The notes under the pieces are model-generated. The model did not search any database. It worked only from the letters and a program-made list of their open reading frames with translations, and was not told the origin of the DNA. This document shows, piece by piece, positions 52,608 to 61,266 of a stretch of DNA of 64,000 nt; the first letter of the stretch is position 1, and every line of letters starts with the position of its first letter. The stretch is from Citricoccus alkalitolerans (lineage in GTDB: Bacteria > Actinomycetota > Actinomycetes > Actinomycetales > Micrococcaceae): contig NZ_BAAALH010000001.1 in NCBI RefSeq assembly GCF_039528175.1, positions 930,001 to 994,000 of the forward strand, written 5' to 3'. The translations under genes were made by a program, and so were the position numbers.

Positions 52608-54245
52608 GTGCGCTACTTGGGAATCAATGCAACGTTCCATGATCCGGCTGCCGCCCTTGTCGTCAACGGCGAGGTCGTGGCGGCCGCTGAGGAGGAGAGG
52701 TTCTCCCGCCGCAAGCACGGCAAGCGGCCCGTACCGTTCTCCGCGTGGGAGCTGCCCGAGCAGTCCATGCGCTGGGTGCTCGCCCAAGCCGGGATCACTC
52801 CCGAGGAACTGGACGGCGTGGCGTACTCCTTCGACCCGGAGATCGCCGTGGAGATCCCCGACGATCCCTATGACCACCTCCGCCTGGACTACGTTCGCCG
52901 AGCTCCGAACTTCCTCGCGGAAGCCTTGCCCGGCCTTGATCCGTCCAAGGTCACGTTCGTCCAGCACCACGTTGCCCATGCAGCCTCCTCCGGGCTCGCC
53001 GGGCCCTACCGCACCGGCGCGGTGCTCGTCTCCGACGGGCGGGGAGAGGGCCATTCCCACCTGGCCGGGGAGTATGTCGACGGGAAACTCTCCATCCTGG
53101 CCCGCCAGGAACTGCCGGACTCCCTGGGACTGGTCTACGAATCCCTGACCGACCACCTCGGCTTCCTGCGCTCGTCCGACGAGTTCAAGGTCATGGCCTT
53201 GGCGTCCTACGGGACTCCGCGCTTCCTGGAGGAACTCCGGGAGTACGTCCACGCCACCGGAGACGGCGGCTTCACCGCCCGCGCCCCGCAGTGGGAGCGT
53301 TTCGCGCCCCGGCGCATCGACGACGGCACCTGGGGCGGCGCCCACGCCGATCTCGCCGCCTCCGTTCAGTGTGTGGTCGAGGAGACCCTGGTGGAGTTGG
53401 CCCGGTGGCTGCGCGAGAAGAGCGGCCAGAGCGTGCTCACCATGGCCGGGGGCACCGCTCTCAACTGCGTGGCCAATTCCAGGATCTGGCGCGAGGCCGG
53501 CTTCGACGACGTCTGGGTCCAGCCGGCGTCGGGGGACTCCGGCACGGCGCTAGGAGCCGCCCTGACCCTGTCCCAGCAGGCCGACGACCTCGCCGCCCCG
53601 CGGCCGACGGCGGCCCTGGGGCGCAGTTGGCACGACGATGAGCTGGCTCAGTGGCTCACGACCGCACAGGTGCCCTTCACCACGCCCGGGTCCCGCGAGG
53701 CGCTGGCCTCGGAGGTGGCCGGCATCCTCGAGCAGAACGGCGTCATCGCCTGGTTCGACGGCCGCAGCGAGTTCGGGCCCCGAGCCCTCGGATTCCGGTC
53801 GTTGCTGGCGAACCCGATGCATGCTGAGAACCTGGAGCGGCTCAACGACGTCAAGGGTCGGGAGCAGTTCCGTCCGGTGGCCCCGATGGTCCTGGAGGAC
53901 CGTGCCGCCGAGATCTTCAGCGGCGGTCCCATCCCCAGTCCCTACATGCTCTTCACCCACGACGTCGCCCCGGAGTGGCGCGACCGCATCCCCACCGTCA
54001 CGCACGTGGACGGCTCCGCCCGCATCCAGACGGTCAATGACCGGGACAACGCCGGCATCGCGGCACTCTTGCGCGCGTTCGATGAACGCACGGGCGTCCC
54101 TGTGGTGGTCAACACCAGCCTGAACACGGCCGGACGACCCATGGTCGACGACCCCCGAGACGCCCTCGAGCTGTTCGGTTCGGCGCCCGTGGCCGCGCTG
54201 GTCCTGGGCCCGCACCTGGTCCGCCGGGCGGAGCTCTTCGCGTGA
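52608..54245 (+). CDS. NodU/CmcH-type carbamoyltransferase
   Basis: Transfers a carbamoyl group from carbamoyl phosphate via carbamoyl-AMP to a hydroxyl on a sugar or other small molecule. The 545-residue protein has the two-domain plan: a Kae1-like N-terminal part with YLGINATFHDPAAALV, the metal-binding HHVAHAAS near residue 120-127, and TMAGGTALNCVAN, and a C-terminal part with FGPRALGFRSLLANP and NTSLNTAGRPMVDDP. GTG start in an AT-rich promoter region (52559-52600) without a ribosome site. It leads the heptose gene cluster; its stop overlaps the next gene by 4 bases (GTGA). Confidence 0.93.
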   Translation: MRYLGINATFHDPAAALVVNGEVVAAAEEERFSRRKHGKRPVPFSAWELPEQSMRWVLAQAGITPEELDGVAYSFDPEIAVEIPDDPYDHLRLDYVRRAPNFLAEALPGLDPSKVTFVQHHVAHAASSGLAGPYRTGAVLVSDGRGEGHSHLAGEYVDGKLSILARQELPDSLGLVYESLTDHLGFLRSSDEFKVMALASYGTPRFLEELREYVHATGDGGFTARAPQWERFAPRRIDDGTWGGAHADLAASVQCVVEETLVELARWLREKSGQSVLTMAGGTALNCVANSRIWREAGFDDVWVQPASGDSGTALGAALTLSQQADDLAAPRPTAALGRSWHDDELAQWLTTAQVPFTTPGSREALASEVAGILEQNGVIAWFDGRSEFGPRALGFRSLLANPMHAENLERLNDVKGREQFRPVAPMVLEDRAAEIFSGGPIPSPYMLFTHDVAPEWRDRIPTVTHVDGSARIQTVNDRDNAGIAALLRAFDERTGVPVVVNTSLNTAGRPMVDDPRDALELFGSAPVAALVLGPHLVRRAELFA

Positions 54246-55885
54246 GCGGCATGATGGCGCAGAGTCCTTACGCCCTCGTCATCCCCTCGGTCGGACGCCC
54301 CTCTCTGGACCGGCTCCTGGAGACCGTGGCCGCCCTGGAGACCGACGTATCCCACCCCGGCCCGGTGGAGGTCGTCGTGGTGGACGACCGGCGCGAACCG
54401 GGGGAGACCGGCACTCGGCTGGCCTCCCTGGCGCCCACGGTGGCCGGTGAGCCCGTGCGCGTGGTGCGCGGCTACGGTCGCGGCCCCGCGGCGGCGCGCA
54501 ACCGTGGCTGGCGGGCCGTCGTCGACCGTTCCGTGGAGTGGATCGCCTTCCTGGACGACGACGTCGAGCTGCCCTCCACGTGGGCCCGCGACCTGGCCGC
54601 CGATCTGGCCGACTGCTCGCCCGACGTGGCCGCCAGCCAGGGTCGCATCACCGTCCCCCTGCCGGCGGACCGACCACCCACCGACTGGGAGCGCAACACC
54701 GCCTCACTGGAGGAGGCCGACTGGGCAACTGCCGACATGGCCTACCGCAGGTCAGTGCTCGAGGAGGTCGGGGGACTGGACGAGCGATTCCCACGGGCCT
54801 ACCGAGAAGATGCCGACCTGGCTCTGCGAGTCCGCCTCGCCGGCTACCGGCTGGTGCGCGGATGCCGCCACATCCTCCACCCCGTCCGCCCGGCGGACGA
54901 CTGGGTCAGCCAGCGCATGCAGGCAGGCAACGCCGACAACGCCCTAATGCGCCGGCTGCACGGCCCGCGCTGGCGAGAGCTGGCCGAGGCGCCCGCCGGG
55001 GCCTTTGGCTGGCACGTGGCCACGACGACGGCCGCGGCNNNNNNNNNNNNNNNNNNNNNNNNNNNNNCCGGCGCGCGCGGTGCCGGTGGGCTGGCCGGGG
55101 CCGGCGCCCTGGCCTGGGCGACCCTGTACGGGCGCTTCCTCGGCAGGAGACTAGCTCCCGGTCCGCGCCCGGGCGATCCGGAGTTCAGGGCGGAACTGCG
55201 CCGGATGGCCCTGAGCAGCGCGACCATCCCGCCGAGCGCGCTCTGGCACCGCGGCCGCGGCTGGATGCAGCATCGGGCCACCGGTCCGTGGCCAGTCCGC
55301 CCCCGGGCCGTGCTCTTCGACCGGGACGGCACCCTCGTCCACGATGTGCCCTACAACGGAGACCCGGACCAGGTCACCCCCGTCGACGGTGCCCGGGAGC
55401 TCCTGGCCCGCGTCCGCGCGGCCGGGTTGGGCACCGCCGTCGTCACCAACCAGTCCGGGGTGGCCCGCGGCCTGGTCTCCTGGGCCCAGGTGGATGCCGT
55501 CAATGATCGGGTCGACCAGATGCTCGGCCCCTTCGACTCCTGGCAGGTCTGTCCCCACGGACCGGCGGAGAACTGCCCCTGCCGCAAGCCGCGGCCCGGT
55601 ATGGTCCTCGCTGCCGCCACGGCCCTGGGCGTACGCCCCGAGGAATGCGTGCTCATCGGGGACATCGGTGCGGACATCGAGGCCGCCCAGGCGGCCGGTG
55701 CCCGGTCGGTGTTGGTGCCCACCCATGTGACCCGTGTCGAGGAGGTCGCCGATGCCCCGGTCACCGCGCCGGACCTGGCCACCGCCGTGGAGCTCGTGCT
55801 CGACTGGGCCTCCGGTCGGCAGCAGGCCCCCGCTCCCCACGTGACCCTGGCCCCGACCCGGGCCGGTGAGCAGCCCACCACATGA
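54242..55885 (+). CDS. GT2 glycosyltransferase fused to GmhB-like HAD phosphatase (interrupted by N run)
   Basis: Two enzymes in one frame of 547 residues. Residues 8-245 form a GT2 domain (VVVDDRREPG, AARNRGW, DDDVELP, GGLDERFPRAYREDADLALR). A linker with hydrophobic helices (AGALAWATLYGRFLGRRLAPGPR) leads to a HAD-IIIA domain from about 352: nucleophile D360-R-D362-G-T and the zinc loop C437, H439, C445, C447 typical of GmhB, which removes the 7-phosphate from heptose bisphosphate. N bases at 55039-55067 interrupt the GT2/linker border; the frame is open on both sides, but its continuity depends on the gap size. The start overlaps the carbamoyltransferase stop (GTGA). Confidence 0.8.
   Translation: MSGMMAQSPYALVIPSVGRPSLDRLLETVAALETDVSHPGPVEVVVVDDRREPGETGTRLASLAPTVAGEPVRVVRGYGRGPAAARNRGWRAVVDRSVEWIAFLDDDVELPSTWARDLAADLADCSPDVAASQGRITVPLPADRPPTDWERNTASLEEADWATADMAYRRSVLEEVGGLDERFPRAYREDADLALRVRLAGYRLVRGCRHILHPVRPADDWVSQRMQAGNADNALMRRLHGPRWRELAEAPAGAFGWHVATTTAAXXXXXXXXXXXGARGAGGLAGAGALAWATLYGRFLGRRLAPGPRPGDPEFRAELRRMALSSATIPPSALWHRGRGWMQHRATGPWPVRPRAVLFDRDGTLVHDVPYNGDPDQVTPVDGARELLARVRAAGLGTAVVTNQSGVARGLVSWAQVDAVNDRVDQMLGPFDSWQVCPHGPAENCPCRKPRPGMVLAAATALGVRPEECVLIGDIGADIEAAQAAGARSVLVPTHVTRVEEVADAPVTAPDLATAVELVLDWASGRQQAPAPHVTLAPTRAGEQPTT
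55039..55067. other. Assembly gap of 29 N
   Basis: Unresolved bases inside the GT2-GmhB gene, flanked by very GC-rich sequence (GGCCGCGGC before, CCGGCGCGCGCGG after). The reading frame is the same on both sides if the length is right. Confidence 0.95.
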
Positions 55886-56994
55886 CGCGCATCCTCGCGG
55901 TACGACTCGATTCCGACGGCGACGTCCTGCTGACCGGGCCGGCGATCCGGGCCCTGTCCGCCATAGGCACGGTGGACCTGCTGGCGTCCCCGTCCGGAGC
56001 CGCCGCAGCGCGGTTGTTGCCGGGCGTCCACACGGTCCTGGAGTTCGACGCGCCGTGGTCGGGCTTCCGTCCGCCGGCGGTCGACACGGCGGCCACGCTG
56101 GAGCTGGTCGAACGGCTGCGCGCCACAGGGTACGACCGGGCGGTGATCTTCACCTCCTTCCACCAGAGTCCCCTGCCGATGGCCCTGCTGGCGCGGATGG
56201 CCGGCATCGGACATATCGTCGGCACCAGCGCGGACTACCCCGGGTCGCTCCTGGACGTGCGGTTGAAGCGGCCGGACCCGCCGGGTGGCGGCCACGAGGT
56301 CGAGGCCGCCCTCGAGGTCGCCGTGGCCGCCGGTGCCCCGCGGCCGGAGCACCCGCGCCTGGGAGTGCGCCACCCCCTGCCGCCGCTGCCGGAGCAACTG
56401 CCCGCCGCCGTGCGCTCGGGCGGCTACGTGGTCCTGCACCCGGGCGCGTCCGTGTCGGCACGCGGACTGCGGGCCGCCCACGCCGCGACCATCCCGGCGG
56501 CCCTGGCCGCGGCCGGCCACGCCGTCGTCGTCACCGGGGGGCCCGGTGAACGCGCACTGGTGGCCGAGACGGTCGACCTGACGCGCGGACATGGTCCGGA
56601 CGCCACCGTGCTGGATCTGGCCGGGGCCACGGACCTGTCCGGCCTGGCCTCCGTCCTCGAGGCCGCGGACTGCACGGTGGTCGGCAACACCGGCCCGGCC
56701 CACCTCTCGGCAGCCGTCGGCACACCGGTCGTCTCCCTGTTCTCGCCGGTGGTCCCGGCCGGGCGGTGGCGGCCGTACGGAGTCCCGGTCCGGCTGCTCG
56801 GCGACCAGGGTGCCCCGTGCCGGGACAGTCGGGCCCGCGACTGTCCCGTCCCCGGACACCCCTGCTTGAGCGGAGTCACCGGCGCGGACGTGGTCGCCGC
56901 CGTGGCAGAGGTCACCCAGCCCACCGAAGAACCGGTCCGGGCCGCCCACGCGGCCGGCAGCGGACTGCCGCACGCAACCCGAGGAGACCGATGA
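55882..56994 (+). CDS. Glycosyltransferase family 9 (heptosyltransferase-like)
   Basis: GT9 enzymes transfer heptose from ADP-heptose. The 370-residue protein has the N-terminal ILAVRLDSDGDVLLTGPAIRAL (family form R-x-x-x-x-G-D-x-L-x-x-P), the donor-binding VVLHPGASVSARG, TGGPGERAL, and GNTGPAHLSAAVGTPVVSLF near 275, the classic GT9 C-terminal motif. Starts within the previous stop (ATGA) and ends in an ATGA with the next gene. Position in a cluster with GmhA, GmhB and HldE domains supports a heptose donor. Confidence 0.9.
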   Translation: MTRILAVRLDSDGDVLLTGPAIRALSAIGTVDLLASPSGAAAARLLPGVHTVLEFDAPWSGFRPPAVDTAATLELVERLRATGYDRAVIFTSFHQSPLPMALLARMAGIGHIVGTSADYPGSLLDVRLKRPDPPGGGHEVEAALEVAVAAGAPRPEHPRLGVRHPLPPLPEQLPAAVRSGGYVVLHPGASVSARGLRAAHAATIPAALAAAGHAVVVTGGPGERALVAETVDLTRGHGPDATVLDLAGATDLSGLASVLEAADCTVVGNTGPAHLSAAVGTPVVSLFSPVVPAGRWRPYGVPVRLLGDQGAPCRDSRARDCPVPGHPCLSGVTGADVVAAVAEVTQPTEEPVRAAHAAGSGLPHATRGDR

Positions 56995-57950
56995 GAATCC
57001 TGATCTGGCACGTGCACGGCTCCTGGATGACCGCGTTCGTCCAGGGTGCTCACGAGTATCTGGTGCCGGTCGACGCCGACCGGGGGCCGGACGGCCGCGG
57101 CCGGGCCCAGACGTGGGACTGGCCCGCCTCGGTGCGGGAACTGACCGCCGAGCAGCTCACCGGTGAGCGACCGGACCTCGTGGTGCTGCAGCGTGCGCAC
57201 GAGGCGGAACTGCTGCGGGAATGGACGGGCCTGCGGGCCGGGATTGATGTGCCGGCCGTGTACCTGGAGCACAACGCCCCGACCGGGACCGCCATGGGCT
57301 CCGGTCACGCCTATGCCGACCAGGACGCCGTCCCAATCGTGCACGTCACCCATTTCAACCGGTTGATGTGGGATACCGGCACGGCACGCACTGAGGTGGT
57401 CGAGCACGGCGTCCCCGATCCCGGCCACCTGTACACGGGAGAACAGGCCTCCCTGGCCGTCGTGGTGAACGAACCGGTGCGGCGCACCCGAGTGGCGGGT
57501 ACGGACCTGGTGCTGCACCTGTCCAAAGATCTGCCCGTGGAGGTCTACGGCATGGGCATGGACCACCTGGCCGAGGTGGCTCCCTGGCTCAGCGGCGGCC
57601 TGCACGAGAACTACCGGCAGTCCGAGCTGCACCGGGCCCTGGCCGCACACCGCGGATACTTCCACCCGTACCGGTGGACCAGCCTGGGCCTGGCCCTGCT
57701 CGAGGCCATGATGCTCGGCATGCCCGTGCTGGCCCTGTCCACCACCGAGGCACCGCGTGCCGTGCCGCCCTCCGCGGGCCTGCTCAGCAACGACCTCGGC
57801 GAGCTGGCGCACCGGGGCCGACAGTGGATTCAGGACCCGGAGCTCGCGGCCCGGGCCGGGGCCGCGGCCCGCGCCCACGCGCTCGAGCGCTACGGACTCG
57901 CCCGGTTCCTGACCGATTGGGACGCGCTGATCGGGCGGGTGGTCGCATGA
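56991..57950 (+). CDS. Glycosyltransferase (GT4/GT1-like)
   Basis: The 319-residue protein begins ILIWHVHGSWMTAFVQGAH and has HNAPTG, VVEHGVPDP, and near its end YFHPYRWTSLGLALLEAMMLGMPVLA, where Glu in LLEAMM and the preceding segment form the donor-site E-x7-E-like region of GT-B enzymes. ATG is embedded in the GT9 stop (ATGA). A longer upstream frame is an overlap artefact of the GT9 gene. Donor and acceptor unknown; ATGA also joins it to the GT4-GmhA gene. Confidence 0.85.
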   Translation: MRILIWHVHGSWMTAFVQGAHEYLVPVDADRGPDGRGRAQTWDWPASVRELTAEQLTGERPDLVVLQRAHEAELLREWTGLRAGIDVPAVYLEHNAPTGTAMGSGHAYADQDAVPIVHVTHFNRLMWDTGTARTEVVEHGVPDPGHLYTGEQASLAVVVNEPVRRTRVAGTDLVLHLSKDLPVEVYGMGMDHLAEVAPWLSGGLHENYRQSELHRALAAHRGYFHPYRWTSLGLALLEAMMLGMPVLALSTTEAPRAVPPSAGLLSNDLGELAHRGRQWIQDPELAARAGAAARAHALERYGLARFLTDWDALIGRVVA

Positions 57951-59806
57951 GCACCCACCCGATGGACATCGCCCTGGTCTCCGAGCACGCCTCTCCGCTG
58001 GCGGCCCTCGGCGGTGTGGACGCCGGTGGGCAGAACGTCTTCGTGGCCTCGCTGGCCACCCGGCTGGGCCGGCGCGGCCACCGCGTCCGGGTCTACACCC
58101 GCCTCGACGACGCGTCCCTGCCCGAGCAGGTGGAGGCCGCGCCGGGCGTGACCGTCGTGCACGTCCCCGCCGGTCCGGCCGAGTTGCTGCCCAAGGACGA
58201 GCTCGCGCCGTACATGGACCAGTTCGCCCGCTGGATGTCCGAACAGTGGCGCCGGGACGGGGTGCCGGACCTCGTCCACGCACATTTCTGGATGTCCGGG
58301 ATGGCCGCGACCGCGGCCGCGGAGGCTGCCCGCATCCCGGCGGTTCAGACCTTCCACGCCCTGGGGTCGGTCAAGCGCCGGCATCAGGGTGTGGCGGACA
58401 CCAGCCCGGCCTGCCGGCTCGGCACCGAGGCCGGCCTCGTGGAGCAGAACGAGTTGGTTCTGGCCACCTGTCGCGACGAGGTGGACGAGCTCATGGGCCT
58501 CGGCGCCGATCCGGACCGAGTCCGCATCGTGCCCTGCGGCGTGGATGCCGAAGCCTTCACTCCGCCCGCGCAGACCGGCCCGCGGCGCGCAGCCGATGAC
58601 CCGGTGCATCTCGTGGCGCTGGGCCGGATGGTCGAACGCAAGGGCGTGGATGTCGTCGTGCGCGCCCTCGCCCAGGTGCCCCGAGCGTGCCTGACCGTGG
58701 CCGGCGGACCGGACCTCGCCGTGCTCGGCGAGGATCCGGAGGCCCGCCGCCTGTTGGCGTTGGCCGAAGAGTACGGGGTCGCGGACCGGCTCACGCTGAC
58801 CGGCCGGGTCAGCCGCGACGAGGCCGCCCGGCTGTTGGCCTCGGCCGACATCGTGACCTGTACCCCGTGGTACGAGCCCTTCGGCATCGTGCCGCTGGAG
58901 GCCATGGCCTGTGGCCGTCCCGTGGTCGGCTCGGCCGTGGGGGGCTTGCTGGACAGTGTCGACGACGGCACCACCGGCCTGCTCGTCCCGCCCCGGGACG
59001 TGGACGCCACGGCAACGGCCATCCGTCGACTCACCGAGGACCCGGAGCTGGCCGCCTGCATGGGCCGGGCCGGACGGGAGCGGGTGCAACGGCTCTTCAG
59101 CTGGGAGCGGGTGGCCGAGCTCACCGAGGACGCCTACCGACAGGCGCTGACGGGATACGGGCAGACACACCCGAGCCGGCCCGAGACCACCCGTCGGCTG
59201 CTGGCCGAGCACCGCGGTGAGCTGGACCGGACACTGGCGGAGCTCGAGGACGACGCCGACGTGCTGGACCGGTGGGGACGCCGACTGTCCGAGTTGCTGG
59301 CCGGTGGCGGACGCGTGCTGGCAGCCGGCAACGGCGGCAGCGCGGCCGAGGCGCAGCATTTCACGGCAGAGCTGGTCGGCCGCTTCCAGGGTGATCGGCG
59401 GCCCCTGGCGGCGGTGTGCCTCTCGGCCGAGACCTCGTCCCTCACGGCGATCGTCAACGACTACGGCGCCGACGAGGTGTTCGCCCGCCAGGTCCAGGCC
59501 CACGGGCGGGCGGGCGATGTGCTCGTGCTGCTCTCCACGAGCGGCACCAGTCCCAACGTGCTCGAGGCGGCACGCCGTGCCCGGCAGATCGGGATGCGCA
59601 TCTGGGCGCTGACCGGTCCGGGACCCAACCCGCTGGCCGACCTCGCGGACGAGGCCGTCTGCGTGCCGGGCCGGTCGACTTCGGTGGTTCAGGAGGTCCA
59701 CCTGGTCCTGTTGCACGCACTGTGTGCTGTGATGGACGAAGGATTCAACCGTTGCCAACCGGGCTCGGAGACCGTTCCGGGCGTCGAGAGGAAGGACACG
59801 CCATGA
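57947..59806 (+). CDS. GT4 glycosyltransferase fused to GmhA sedoheptulose-7-phosphate isomerase
   Basis: The 619-residue protein joins a GT4 transferase (about 1-405: GGVDAGGQNVFVASLA, ALGRMVERKGVDVVVRAL, TPWYEPFGIVPLEAMACGRP) to a SIS domain (about 415-600) that is a clear GmhA: NGGSAAEAQHFTAELVGRF, STSGTSPNVLEAARRA and VQEVHLVLLHALC. GmhA converts sedoheptulose-7-phosphate to glycero-manno-heptose-7-phosphate, the first step of heptose synthesis. The frame is continuous with no gap in this part of the assembly. ATGA overlaps at both ends. Confidence 0.92.
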   Translation: MSTHPMDIALVSEHASPLAALGGVDAGGQNVFVASLATRLGRRGHRVRVYTRLDDASLPEQVEAAPGVTVVHVPAGPAELLPKDELAPYMDQFARWMSEQWRRDGVPDLVHAHFWMSGMAATAAAEAARIPAVQTFHALGSVKRRHQGVADTSPACRLGTEAGLVEQNELVLATCRDEVDELMGLGADPDRVRIVPCGVDAEAFTPPAQTGPRRAADDPVHLVALGRMVERKGVDVVVRALAQVPRACLTVAGGPDLAVLGEDPEARRLLALAEEYGVADRLTLTGRVSRDEAARLLASADIVTCTPWYEPFGIVPLEAMACGRPVVGSAVGGLLDSVDDGTTGLLVPPRDVDATATAIRRLTEDPELAACMGRAGRERVQRLFSWERVAELTEDAYRQALTGYGQTHPSRPETTRRLLAEHRGELDRTLAELEDDADVLDRWGRRLSELLAGGGRVLAAGNGGSAAEAQHFTAELVGRFQGDRRPLAAVCLSAETSSLTAIVNDYGADEVFARQVQAHGRAGDVLVLLSTSGTSPNVLEAARRARQIGMRIWALTGPGPNPLADLADEAVCVPGRSTSVVQEVHLVLLHALCAVMDEGFNRCQPGSETVPGVERKDTP

Positions 59807-61266
59807 GTGCGCGGATCGTCGTGGTGGGGGATGTGTTGCTGGACCGTGACATCACGGGCAGCTCCGAGCGGCTGAGCCCGGACGCCCCGGTCCCCGTCGT
59901 AGACGTCCAGCACGTCCACGCCAGTCCGGGCGGTGCAGGCCTGGCCGCGCTGCTGTGCGCCGGGCGGGCCGGCGGCCTGCCAGGCCCTCCGCCCACCGTG
60001 GTCCTGGTGGCCCCGCTGGCCGAGGACGAAGCCGCGGAGGAATTGCGCGCGGAACTAGCCGGCATCAACATCCACGCCCTGGGACATGACGGCGGAACCC
60101 GGACCAAGACCCGGGTCCGTAGTGCCGGTCAGACCCTCGTTCGCATCGACGACGGCGGGCCGGGCACGCCGCTGGACGTCGACACCGGTGCTCTCGCCGC
60201 CGTGCTGGGCGAGGCCGACGTCATCCTGGTCTCCGACTACGGTGGCGGCATCACGCGGGACGAGTCCGTACGGCGAGCCCTCACCGAGGCGGCCGCCCGC
60301 GTGCCCATGGTCTGGGACCCGCATCCCCGCGGCGGTGATCCGGTGCCGGATTGCACCGTGGTGACCCCCAACCTGGCGGAGGCCCGCGCGGCGTTGGCCC
60401 GGCTGGACACGGGGCGGGCCGAGCCGCGCGAGACCGCCGCCGCGGTCCCGGACGACAGTCTGGCGGAGGCGCTGCGCGTGGGCTGGGGCGCGCGTTCTGT
60501 GGCGGTGACCGCCGGTGCGTGCGGGGCGTTCCTCGCCACCTCCGGCACCGCCGAGCTCCTGCCGACCGTGCCGGTGGACTCCTCCGACCCCTGTGGCGCC
60601 GGGGACCGGTTCGCGGCCGCCGTCGCAGTCCAGCTGGCCGCCGCCGGATCGGTGCTCCGCTCGGTCGAGGCCGCCATCGCGGCCGCCGCCCAATGGGTGG
60701 AGGCGGGCGGTGCCGCCGCCTTCCGGGACGGACGCATCGGTCCGGACGGTCCCGCGGCCGTCCGGCGCTCCCCGCACCGGCCGGTCGCCCAGGACCCGCA
60801 GGAGGCGGCCATCCATGCCGTGGCAGCGACCCGGGCCCGCGGCGGCACGGTGGTCGCCACCGGAGGATGCTTCGACGTGCTGCACCCCGGCCACCTCGAG
60901 ACGCTGCGCCGAGCCCGTGACCTGGGTGACGTGCTGGTGATCCTGCTCAATTCCGATGACTCGGTCAGCCGCCTCAAGGGTCCGAGCCGGCCGGTGGTGG
61001 GCGAGCGGGACCGAGCCGCCCTGCTCATGGGGCTGCGCGATGTCGACGGCGTGCTCGTTTTCGACGAGGACAATCCGTGCGCCGCCCTGGACCGGCTGCG
61101 CCCGGACATCTGGGTCAAGGGCGGGGACTACACCCCGGACCTGCTGCCCGAGGCCCCTCTGGTCCGCAGCTGGGGCGGACGCGTGGAAGTGCTGGCCTAC
61201 GTGACCGGCCACTCCACCACCGGCATCGTGGAACGCATCACCGCGGGGAACGTGGATGCCCACTGA
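59803..61266 (+). CDS. hldE: HldE-like bifunctional heptose kinase/adenylyltransferase
   Basis: The 487-residue protein has the two HldE domains: an N-terminal PfkB-type kinase (VVVGDVLLDRDITGSSERLS, SPDAPVPVVDV, catalytic region DPCGAGDRFAAAVA) and a C-terminal nucleotidyltransferase from about 355 (GGCFDVLHPGHLETLRRAR, LNSDDSVSRLKGPSRPVV, WVKGGDY). In Gram-negatives it phosphorylates heptose-7-phosphate at C1 and, after GmhB action, forms ADP-heptose. The usual GGAAN of the kinase reads GGAGLA, so kinase activity needs checking. ATGA overlap with the GT4-GmhA gene. Confidence 0.93.
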   Translation: MSARIVVVGDVLLDRDITGSSERLSPDAPVPVVDVQHVHASPGGAGLAALLCAGRAGGLPGPPPTVVLVAPLAEDEAAEELRAELAGINIHALGHDGGTRTKTRVRSAGQTLVRIDDGGPGTPLDVDTGALAAVLGEADVILVSDYGGGITRDESVRRALTEAAARVPMVWDPHPRGGDPVPDCTVVTPNLAEARAALARLDTGRAEPRETAAAVPDDSLAEALRVGWGARSVAVTAGACGAFLATSGTAELLPTVPVDSSDPCGAGDRFAAAVAVQLAAAGSVLRSVEAAIAAAAQWVEAGGAAAFRDGRIGPDGPAAVRRSPHRPVAQDPQEAAIHAVAATRARGGTVVATGGCFDVLHPGHLETLRRARDLGDVLVILLNSDDSVSRLKGPSRPVVGERDRAALLMGLRDVDGVLVFDEDNPCAALDRLRPDIWVKGGDYTPDLLPEAPLVRSWGGRVEVLAYVTGHSTTGIVERITAGNVDAH

